Shown one piece after another: positions 1 to 5,322 of a stretch of DNA of 57,012 nt. Source of the DNA: Acidobacteriota bacterium (GTDB lineage: Bacteria > Acidobacteriota > Thermoanaerobaculia > Multivoradales > SZUA-115); the NCBI GenBank assembly GCA_024277255.1, contig JAJRVQ010000036.1, forward strand, positions 1 to 57,012, in the 5' to 3' direction. Under the pieces are notes generated by a model. It was not told the origin of the DNA, searched no databases, and saw only the letters and a program-made list of their open reading frames with translations. A program made the position numbers and the translations under genes. The number at the start of each line of letters is the position of its first letter. Within the stretch, counting starts at the first letter, position 1.

Positions 1-86
1 CCAGGTGACTCGACTCTAGCCAGTCACGGGGATTGGGAGGCAGCAGATAGGACTGATCGGGTTGGTACGGACGGAACGAGGTTGCC

Positions 87-368
87 ATGCTCCAAGACTA
101 TCGCTTTGTCGAGCCATTTCTACCGCGCAGACTCCTAGCCTGGAAATTCGCTCTCGGCGGGTTCGCGGGGGCCCACGAATATGCGGTGGGAGGCGCAGCC
201 TTCGCCGTCCATGCCAATGATCTGGTCGCCAAGGACTACTTCGCTCAGAATCCTCTCTTCACTACCACGAGGTGGGTCGCGGACCATTCGCGCTGGTTCC
301 TACTGCTGGCGCTGCTACCCATCATTCAGGTCCTACGCCGCAGACGCAAGACAGGTGTCTCCCAATAG
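87..368 (+). CDS. Small hypothetical membrane-anchored protein
   Basis: I do not recognise this 93-residue protein. It starts at an ATG shortly after in-frame stops and ends with one clear hydrophobic segment (about residues 70-83) followed directly by an RRRRK cluster, the arrangement of a single-pass membrane anchor with a positive cytoplasmic tail. The first half is mixed polar and glycine-rich with no motif I can name. It lies 78 bp upstream of a same-strand exported protein gene, so the two could share a transcript. There is no strong ribosome-binding site in front of the ATG. Coding status is uncertain and it could be the end of a decayed longer gene. Confidence 0.35.
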   Translation: MLQDYRFVEPFLPRRLLAWKFALGGFAGAHEYAVGGAAFAVHANDLVAKDYFAQNPLFTTTRWVADHSRWFLLLALLPIIQVLRRRRKTGVSQ

Positions 369-446
369 GGTCCAGGGTCCTCGCCCGGCGAGAAGATTCC
401 AGCAAGACTAATAGGCTCCTATCTCGGCCAAGAAGAGGAGTTCGAC

Positions 447-1091
447 ATGAAGAAGAGTTCGAGAGTTCACCGGTTGGATGTGCTGCTCTTTCTGGCTCTG
501 GTGGCGTATTGCGCGGTCGCTCCACGGGCGGCGGTGGCGGTGCCCGGGGTCATCTTCCAATCCGCGGTTCTGGGACCGATAGGCCATCCCCTGAACGGAA
601 CCTTCGCCATCGATGCCTTCACTTTCTTGGGAGTCAAGTTCGAGCTGGTGAACACGATTCAAGTGACTGCCGTAGGCGGGCATGTCGTGGGCGGGTTCAT
701 CGACAGAACCCTCTTCGTCGCCGTCGTTCCGCTGGACCCGCTCACCGATCTGCCTTCCACCTTCGATCTCGCCGATGCCCTCTTTGCCGACACATTCACA
801 GCGCCCGAGTTGTCAGACGAGGTGACCGTCCCTACTGACTTTCAGCTGAATCCAGGGCGCTACGCCCTCCTCTTTGGCTCTGGCCTCTTCGGCGCCACGG
901 GGCAGGGTGGGGCGCCCGGCAACAACGGCGATATTGGATCGCCGCAGTACATCTTCAGCGACAACACCGCCCAAATCTGGCGTAACGGTGGGTTCGATAG
1001 CGTTCGCTTCTTCCTGCTCACCGGCCCAGCAATCTTCGCGGATGGATTCGAGTCTGGCAACAGCTCAAACTGGACCCTGACGGTCAACTGA
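447..1091 (+). CDS. Exported protein with C-terminal FADGFESG tail
   Basis: A 214-residue secreted protein of unknown function. The N-terminus has a signal peptide (KKSS basic start, hydrophobic stretch about residues 12-30, AVA cleavage region). The body is beta-rich and low in charge, as in cell-surface proteins that fold as beta sandwiches. The last twenty residues contain IFADGFESGNSSNW, a short tail seen at the C-terminus of many otherwise unrelated exported proteins of Acidobacteriota and some gammaproteobacteria, possibly a sorting or anchoring signal (inference). A GAGGAG ribosome-binding site sits about 7 nt before the ATG, which supports the start. It is plus-strand, unlike the cassette-like genes that follow it. 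Confidence 0.7.
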   Translation: MKKSSRVHRLDVLLFLALVAYCAVAPRAAVAVPGVIFQSAVLGPIGHPLNGTFAIDAFTFLGVKFELVNTIQVTAVGGHVVGGFIDRTLFVAVVPLDPLTDLPSTFDLADALFADTFTAPELSDEVTVPTDFQLNPGRYALLFGSGLFGATGQGGAPGNNGDIGSPQYIFSDNTAQIWRNGGFDSVRFFLLTGPAIFADGFESGNSSNWTLTVN

Positions 1092-1110
1092 GCGACGTTG
1101 AGAACCCGAC

Positions 1111-1150
1111 GATTCGACTGGCACCTCGATTCGGCACCTCGATTCGGCGG
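1111..1150. repeat. Boundary repeat, copy a (diverged)
   Basis: A degenerate copy of the short repeat that punctuates 1.1-5.3 kb. It keeps the GGCACCTCGATTCGG core and contains a 13 bp tandem duplication of CACCTCGATTCGG. It is the first copy, 20 bp after the exported protein gene. Confidence 0.5.
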
Positions 1151-1210
1151 TTAGGAGAGGCGATTGGAGGCTTCAGAGTTTGTCGGTCAGGCCAAAATGA
1201 TGAGTTGTTG

Positions 1211-1238
1211 CTGACTATTCGAGTGGCACCTAGCCAGT
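1211..1238. repeat. Boundary repeat, copy b
   Basis: CTGACTATTCGAGTGGCACCT followed by AGCCAGT. It nearly matches copy d at 2191 (TTACTATTCGAGTGACATCTAGCCAGT), so two copies 1 kb apart are clearly homologous. No gene lies between this copy and copy c. Confidence 0.6.
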
Positions 1239-1340
1239 TCAGTCCGAGCCTCAGCCTCTGGCCAGCGTTGGACCGTGGGTCAAGAACCGCAAACCACTCA
1301 TTCCAAAGACTTTCACTCAGTGCCAACAGCCTAGCCAGAA

Positions 1341-1368
1341 CACTATTCAGCCGCCATCTAGCCGGCGG
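1341..1368. repeat. Boundary repeat, copy c, just 3' of vapC1
   Basis: CACTATTCAGCCGCCATCTA followed by GCCGGC. It ends 9 bp short of the stop codon of the minus-strand PIN toxin gene, the same position that other copies hold relative to their genes. Confidence 0.6.
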
Positions 1369-1376
1369 ATCTCAAG

Positions 1377-1799
1377 CTACCGATCCTTCGCCGGGGCAAC
1401 CTTGTAAGGAAGAGCCTCAAGACGGACCCGCTCGGCGAGCACCTCGAACTCAGGATCCTTGTGCAGCAAGACAGCCCCGGCCCTGTTGGCATAGGCCGCG
1501 ATCATGCTGTCCGCCAAGGAGACTCGGTGGTCGGCCTTGAGCGCCGCGGCGGCAAGAACTAGCCTTTCATCCACCTCCCAGACGATCTTGCTGCCTAGTT
1601 GTTGCAGCAGCGCGAAACGACGATCCGCCTCGTCCTCGCCCTTCTCTTGCCGGGTCACGTAGTGAACCTCCAGTAACGCCATCCAAGGCAGAAGGGTCTC
1701 CTCCTCGCGCAGCACCTGCTCGACCCGCTGTGCTCCAGCTTCGTCTTCGATCAAGGTCAGCAAGGCTGAGCTATCCAGCAAGATCGGGCTACGATCCAC
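1377..1799 (-). CDS. vapC: PIN-domain toxin, VapC-like
   Basis: A 140-residue PIN-domain ribonuclease, the toxin of a type II toxin-antitoxin pair that in this family cleaves tRNA or rRNA. The acidic active-site residues are all present: Asp9 in LLDSSAL, Glu44 in ALLEVHY, Asp97 in LADSMIA and Asp115 in LHKDPEF. The start is GTG. It overlaps the 3' end of the antitoxin gene by 11 nt, so translation is probably coupled. The pair forms one module of the minus-strand array and is followed within 10 bp by a boundary repeat. The target RNA cannot be told from sequence. Confidence 0.85.
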   Translation of the reverse strand: MDRSPILLDSSALLTLIEDEAGAQRVEQVLREEETLLPWMALLEVHYVTRQEKGEDEADRRFALLQQLGSKIVWEVDERLVLAAAALKADHRVSLADSMIAAYANRAGAVLLHKDPEFEVLAERVRLEALPYKVAPAKDR

Positions 1800-2019
1800 G
1801 CTGGCGATCCCGTTCTCTAGAAGCCAGCAGCCGTTCCAACAAACCCTCGCCCCGACCGGCCCCCCGTAGCGCGGCGACCGGATCCGACGGAATCGGGATC
1901 ATCCGAATCGCTTCGCCATCGTCCAACCAAACCAGCCGGTCTCCCTCACGGATCTGATGCCGCTTGCGGATCGCCGCCGGAATACTCGTCTGGCCCCTCT
2001 TGGTGACCGCAGTTTCCAT
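1789..2019 (-). CDS. vapB: AbrB/MazE-type antitoxin of the VapC pair
   Basis: A 76-residue antitoxin with an N-terminal SpoVT/AbrB swapped-hairpin DNA-binding domain (METAVTKRGQTSIPAAIRKR, then IREGDRLVWLDDG) and a charged C-terminal tail (about residues 55-76) that would wrap the PIN toxin. Antitoxins of this fold usually repress their own promoter. I chose the ATG at 2019 rather than an upstream in-frame start because a GGAGG lies 8 nt ahead of it and the AbrB fold begins exactly there; the extra 23 upstream residues have no domain. It precedes the toxin, with an 11 nt overlap. Confidence 0.85.
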   Translation of the reverse strand: METAVTKRGQTSIPAAIRKRHQIREGDRLVWLDDGEAIRMIPIPSDPVAALRGAGRGEGLLERLLASRERDRQRGS

Positions 2020-2039
2020 CTCTTGAACCTCCGAGTGGC

Positions 2040-2068
2040 AGCGTAGCTGATTCACAGACGAACGACAA
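2040..2068 (-). promoter_or_regulatory. Possible sigma-70 promoter of vapBC1
   Basis: Read on the minus strand: TTGTCG (2068-2063), a 17 nt spacer, then TACGCT (2045-2040), about 20 nt upstream of the antitoxin ATG. Spacing is ideal but the -10 box is weak, so this is tentative. Confidence 0.3.
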
Positions 2069-2190
2069 GCAGTTACAGTCTCACACATGATACCTGGCGA
2101 TCAATACGTACAAATCCGCAATCTCCGCGCGCGCCCCAACTTCCTGGCAGAGTGCCGCTCCGCTTTGTGACCGCTCCACTGTGTGGCACC

Positions 2191-2223
2191 GCTTACTATT
2201 CGAGTGACATCTAGCCAGTAGGC
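2191..2223. repeat. Boundary repeat, copy d, just 3' of mazF
   Basis: GCTTACTATTCGAGTGACAT then CTAGCCAGTAGGC. It ends 11 bp from the stop codon of the minus-strand MazF-like gene. A still more diverged copy may lie at about 2169-2191 (GACCGCTCCACTGTGTGGCA). Confidence 0.6.
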
Positions 2224-2234
2224 AAGTCGGTTAT

Positions 2235-2573
2235 TCAATGCCGCGGCACGAGGAAGCCCTCAAGGTTCCTCCAAACCGCCTGACTATCCTCTTCCGCAAG
2301 CTTTCCCACCTGCCGCAGGATCAGCCGGTTGTCGAGGGTGAAGAGTTTCAAACGAACCCGACAAGGCTGGCGCAGGCCCGCCGATTCCAGATCGGCAATC
2401 GAGACGTCTCCAGGCCAGGGAGAGTGACCGCTGGTCGTGATCATCGAAAAGATCGTATGGCCTGCTTCGTTGAACCCTCGATGGCTCAAGGCGAGCGCCG
2501 GTCGCCGTTTCGTGCCCGGCCGTTCGGAGAACGGAAACGGCACCACCACCACATCGCCAGCCTCACAAATCAC
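2235..2573 (-). CDS. mazF: MazF/PemK-family endoribonuclease toxin
   Basis: A 112-residue toxin of the MazF/PemK/CcdB fold, which in characterised members cleaves single-stranded mRNA at short motifs. The family N-terminus is clear: GDVVVVPFPFSERPGTKRRPALALS, with the conserved Arg24-Pro25 pair and the strand before it. The C-terminal part (ADLESAGLRQPCRVRLKLFTLDNRLI) matches the strand and helix that carry the Thr/Ser catalytic position, though I cannot assign it with certainty. It starts at GTG and overlaps the upstream antitoxin gene by 11 nt, the same geometry as the preceding VapBC module. A boundary repeat follows its stop within 12 bp. Confidence 0.85.
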   Translation of the reverse strand: MICEAGDVVVVPFPFSERPGTKRRPALALSHRGFNEAGHTIFSMITTSGHSPWPGDVSIADLESAGLRQPCRVRLKLFTLDNRLILRQVGKLAEEDSQAVWRNLEGFLVPRH

Positions 2574-2790
2574 GGAAAGCCTCCTCGTCCGCCTCAGAGG
2601 CCCATTCGTCCAAAGTCTCCGTCAGAGCAGCGTGATAGGCGAGGTCAAAAGGCTCCGCGCGGCGCAACACGGCGCGCTCCCCCTCGAGCTCATAAATCAC
2701 CGTATCGCCAGGCTCCAGACCAAGCTCGGCCCGAACTTTGACCGGAATCGTCACCTGCCCCTTGCGCGACAACCTGCTGCGATACACCAC
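2563..2790 (-). CDS. mazE: AbrB-type antitoxin paired with MazF
   Basis: A 75-residue antitoxin. SRLSRKGQVTIPVKVRAELG followed by LEPGDTVIYELEGERAVLRR is the AbrB/MazE swapped-hairpin fold; the acidic tail (EWASEADEEAFRDL) is the toxin-neutralising part. The GTG at 2790 is preferred because GGGAGG lies 6 nt ahead; an upstream GTG at 2832 would add 14 residues with no fold. It presumably binds its own promoter as the MazEF complex. It precedes mazF in the same minus-strand module. Confidence 0.8.
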   Translation of the reverse strand: MVYRSRLSRKGQVTIPVKVRAELGLEPGDTVIYELEGERAVLRRAEPFDLAYHAALTETLDEWASEADEEAFRDL

Positions 2791-2906
2791 AATGCGCCTC
2801 CCATCCCAATGCTCTGCACGGCCCCTTGCCACCAGAACCTTCAGGGTCAGGGTAAGGCTCTTTACTCTTTACGTCAAGATTGGAGCAGGAAGAACAGAGA
2901 GGCCCG

Positions 2907-2958
2907 CTACTAATTGACCGCCACCTAGTCGGCTACTAATTGACCGCCACCTAGTCGG
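2907..2958. repeat. Boundary repeat, copies e1/e2 (perfect 26 bp tandem)
   Basis: Two identical 26 bp units, 2907-2932 and 2933-2958, each CTACTAATTGACCGCCACCT followed by AGTCGG, with a further partial unit (CGGCACCTCGAC) to about 2970. The array lies 3' of the second PIN toxin gene, whose stop is at 2992. Confidence 0.85.
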
Positions 2959-2991
2959 CGGCACCTCGACAGCAGCTCATCCAGCGGAGGC

Positions 2992-3420
2992 CTAGAGCAC
3001 CACCAAGTGCTCTGGTCTCGCATCGACTACCGCCTCAAGGACAATCGAGCGATCAAACGTGACTAGCCGCCCGTCGTGGTGCAGAGCGAGAGCCAAGAGA
3101 TAGGTATCCGTGACCTGGCGACTCCCGAAGAGGCGCGACGATCTAATAGCCTCGCCGTTCGTCAGACTGAGGTCACACTGCCAGAACGCATGATACTCAG
3201 TGCCCGTTGCCCGCCGGAGCCGTTCCACAGCCTCCAAAGGCGTGACCGGGCTCGGGTACTTGGGCTGGCTGAGGATCCGAACCAACCCGTTCTCCGTGAT
3301 AGCACACGAGGCCCAGCCGTGACCGATCTCGGCACCCAGCCAACGTCGAGCTCGGGCATGGTCCACATGGTCGGCGTCCAGCAGTGCCAACAGCACATTG
3401 ACATCGAGCAGAGCGCGCAC
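2992..3420 (-). CDS. vapC: PIN-domain toxin, VapC family
   Basis: A 142-residue PIN ribonuclease related to the mycobacterial-type VapC subfamily. Active-site acids: Asp6 in ALLDVNVLL, Glu43 in AITENGLVRI, Asp105 in VTDTYLLALA and Asp123 in VTFDRS. The start is GTG and shares one base with the stop codon of the upstream antitoxin gene, giving tight translational coupling. It differs in sequence from the first VapC (1377), so the two modules were acquired separately rather than duplicated in place. Its stop is followed by the tandem boundary repeat. Confidence 0.87.
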   Translation of the reverse strand: MRALLDVNVLLALLDADHVDHARARRWLGAEIGHGWASCAITENGLVRILSQPKYPSPVTPLEAVERLRRATGTEYHAFWQCDLSLTNGEAIRSSRLFGSRQVTDTYLLALALHHDGRLVTFDRSIVLEAVVDARPEHLVVL

Positions 3421-3662
3421 TACTCGGGTTCTTCGTCAAGGAGCCGGTCGATCAGCTCATTCGAGACGACGCTCCCTCGGCGGGGCAGCGGTTCAAAGCC
3501 GTAGAAGCTCTCACCCTCCGCAATCTCAGATTCGATCACCGGGCGGGTGAGAGCACTTCGCGCCAGCTCCGAGAGCACCTCGCCCGAGGAGCGCCCCTCC
3601 CGGCGAGCTTTCTCTTTGACCGCGTACAGAACGTCGTCAGCGATATTCAAAGTGGTGCGCAC
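3420..3662 (-). CDS. vapB: Ribbon-helix-helix antitoxin of second VapBC
   Basis: An 80-residue antitoxin. The first 45 residues form a ribbon-helix-helix: the RTTLNIADDVL strand, a helix rich in Lys/Arg (YAVKEKARREGRS) and SSGEVLSELARSALTR. The acidic C-terminus (ELIDRLLDEEPE) would bind the PIN toxin. It starts at GTG with no obvious ribosome-binding site and ends in a 1 nt overlap with vapC. RHH antitoxins normally act as dimers that also repress their operon. Confidence 0.82.
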   Translation of the reverse strand: MRTTLNIADDVLYAVKEKARREGRSSGEVLSELARSALTRPVIESEIAEGESFYGFEPLPRRGSVVSNELIDRLLDEEPE

Positions 3663-3711
3663 GCACCAGATGCTAGCACATCATCAACCGAACCAAGGCA
3701 CCACTCCCGGG

Positions 3712-3777
3712 TCTACTCGGTGACCACCACCTGGTTCCGCTGCCACCCGCTACTATCAGACCGTCACCTAGTTGGCT
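3712..3777. repeat. Boundary repeat, copies f1 and f2
   Basis: f1 (about 3712-3738) contains CTACTCGGTGACCACCACCT and f2 (about 3749-3777) contains CTACTATCAGACCGTCACCT. Both are diverged from each other. They fill the gap between the second VapBC pair and the 3' end of the small gene at 3785. Confidence 0.6.
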
Positions 3778-3784
3778 GGGTACC

Positions 3785-3988
3785 CTAATGCAGGCGGCTA
3801 CCTCTTCTCCCGTGCGACAGATAGAGTTGCATGCCAGTTAACACTATACTCGCCAAGTTGAGCGCGTCAGCAATCACATCATGATGGTGCTTGTAGAATT
3901 CATGAACGGTGTCGAAGGTTGAATGGTGCCTGTCTGTCGTGAGATTGACGTCACCGTGGCGTGTAGCAATCGTGTACTGGTGTGACAT
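3785..3988 (-). CDS. Small hypothetical protein in cassette array
   Basis: A 67-residue protein I do not recognise. The first half is polar and histidine-rich (RHHSTF, YKHHHD); the second half holds one hydrophobic segment (about residues 38-58, VIADALNLASIVLTGMQLYL) and a basic tail (HGRRGSRLH), so it may sit in or on the membrane. Start support is good: AAGGA lies about 5 nt before the ATG. It is the only gene of its unit, with a boundary repeat 3' of it and about 220 bp of non-coding sequence 5'. Local base composition is visibly more AT-rich than its neighbours, which fits recent acquisition. Confidence 0.55.
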   Translation of the reverse strand: MSHQYTIATRHGDVNLTTDRHHSTFDTVHEFYKHHHDVIADALNLASIVLTGMQLYLSHGRRGSRLH

Positions 3989-4166
3989 TTACGTTCCTTC
4001 TTGAGAGAATAATTGTGAGCATGGCAGCAGTGCCGTTGCAAGTTGGGATCGGCTTGCTGATCTTGTAGTAATTTAGCTGTTGCCAGGCCCTTCGCTCCTG
4101 GAATTCGGTCTACAAATGGGGCGCCCGCACTATAGACGTTCTCCGTTGCCTTCGTTTCAACCGGGC

Positions 4167-4192
4167 CTACTTGGTAACCGCCACCTAGAGCC
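4167..4192. repeat. Boundary repeat, copy g
   Basis: CTACTTGGTAACCGCCACCT followed by AGAGCC, ending 15 bp from the stop codon of the exported protein gene at 4207. Confidence 0.6.
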
Positions 4193-4206
4193 CAGCAGAT
4201 CTCAAA

Positions 4207-4956
4207 CTAAAGGGCGCACCGATAAGAAAGTGCTGCTCGCTGACCAGTGCTTCTCCCCGCGAAGGCCCAACTGAAGGAATCGCACGAGTTGCCAGACTTC
4301 GCCAATATTCCCGCTCCATGAGTGCTTGGGTAAGCGACAAGGTCGGCATGGTTGGTCGCCCACTCGGTGCTGGTGACCAGATCGCTAACCGCGAAGAGCC
4401 CCGCGTTGTCGCATGTGAACTGGAGTTCAAACGGCTCGGGAAGCCGCATCCCCTCCATCAGACAGGTGACACGCGCGGTCGTCCAATCAGCCAGTTGACC
4501 AGCATTTCGCTCGAACCGCTCGACTATCCACCCCGTGTCTCCCGGCAAACAATTCTCACCGCTGGTCGGTTCGCCGCCCGTGTGAATATCAAACTGCATC
4601 ACTCCCGCCTTGAAACACACCTCCGTGTAATCCTGCGAAGGAGTAATGTCCGGGATCTTGTTGCTGTAGAGGCCCGAGTTGGCGGTCACGCTTTGGAAAC
4701 TTGTGGCACCGGCGGAGGCGCTGACTTGGACCGTGCCATCGGGGAAGCGCACGCCAGCGCCGGCATCCACTTCTCCGGTCGTCGCTAGGGTCCCTGTCAC
4801 CGTGGTATCGGCTTCGAGACCGATCGTCGTGGCCGCCACGACCTTCACATCGCCGGGGATGGTGTCCATGTCGATGGTGGAGATGATGGTTTGTGCCATC
4901 GCGCCGCTGGCGACCATCACAAACATCAAGACACTCCACATGCTGATTCGTTTCAT
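4207..4956 (-). CDS. Exported protein with lectin/FGE-like C-terminal region
   Basis: About 249 residues with a signal peptide (MKRISMW, hydrophobic core, AMAQ cleavage region). Residues about 25-65 are a threonine/valine-rich beta region ending in VRFPDGTVQVSA, a motif common in phage-fibre-like and autotransporter-like exported proteins. The C-terminal ~120 residues contain four or more cysteines and the pattern WTTARVTCLMEGMRLPEPFELQ ... SFSWAF ... RCAL, which resembles the C-type-lectin-like fold shared with formylglycine-generating enzymes (inference; no catalytic cysteine pair was identified). I chose the ATG at 4956, which has an AGGAG 7 nt ahead, over an upstream ATG at 4977. It sits as a single-gene unit bounded by repeats. 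Confidence 0.65.
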   Translation of the reverse strand: MKRISMWSVLMFVMVASGAMAQTIISTIDMDTIPGDVKVVAATTIGLEADTTVTGTLATTGEVDAGAGVRFPDGTVQVSASAGATSFQSVTANSGLYSNKIPDITPSQDYTEVCFKAGVMQFDIHTGGEPTSGENCLPGDTGWIVERFERNAGQLADWTTARVTCLMEGMRLPEPFELQFTCDNAGLFAVSDLVTSTEWATNHADLVAYPSTHGAGILAKSGNSCDSFSWAFAGRSTGQRAALSYRCAL

Positions 4957-5147
4957 TTCGACTCTCCTTTTCCGCAACCGCCTTGCCGTAGGCGACTGGC
5001 CAGAATTCCCTTGGAAAATGGCGCTCGATCTCGCGCGCCTCCTATCAGGAATAGCGCAAGCACAGCGGATCAGGGGTCAACGCCGGACTAGTGGCACGGC
5101 CACCAACGATCCAACAACTCAACTACTTGACCGGCTCCGCGTTTCGG

Positions 5148-5205
5148 CGGAGCACGGGCGCAGCACGCTGCGCCCCTACGAAAGGAAGGTTCCCGGCTAG
5201 TTGCC
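5148..5205. repeat. REP-like repeat, left copy
   Basis: A 58 bp sequence that recurs at 18223-18279 in the same orientation with a single 1 bp indel by eye. It contains the near-palindrome GGGCGCAGCACGCTGCGCCC (5156-5175; 9 bp arms) followed by CTACGAAAGGAAGGTTCCCG. The 339 bp gap 4957-5295 otherwise holds the mini inverted repeat at 5228 and the tandem boundary repeat at 5259. Confidence 0.85.
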
Positions 5206-5227
5206 GGTTCCCCACACACCACCAAGA

Positions 5228-5259
5228 GGCCGTGGCGCAGCCGTGACAGAGCCACGGCC
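5228..5259. repeat. Collapsed mini-copy of the TIR element
   Basis: A 32 bp sequence with perfect 9 bp inverted ends (GGCCGTGGC ... GCCACGGCC). Its left flank (CCCCACACACCACCAAGA) and both termini match the ends of the ~197 bp elements at 18301 and 19369, but the whole interior is missing, as after an internal deletion. Confidence 0.6.
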
Positions 5260-5322
5260 AGTTCTACTGTTTGACCGACACCTCGGCGGGCAGTTCTACT
5301 GTTTGACCGACACCTCGGCGGG
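5259..5322. repeat. Boundary repeat, copies i1/i2 (perfect 32 bp tandem)
   Basis: Two identical 32 bp units, 5259-5290 and 5291-5322, each CAGTTCTACTGTTTGACCGA followed by CACCTCGGCGGG. The core CTACT...TGACCG.CACCT aligns with copies e, f and g. The second unit runs into the 3' end of the STAND-like ATPase gene and encodes its last residues and stop. Confidence 0.85.

Noticed and set aside
2907..2958. Could the repeats be a CRISPR array?
   Set aside because: Units are in direct contact or separated by whole genes; no regular spacers and no cas genes.
1111..5322. Classical integron with integrase
   Set aside because: No tyrosine recombinase gene is present and I cannot see clear GTTRRRY/RYYYAAC core sites, so only a cassette-like array is claimed.
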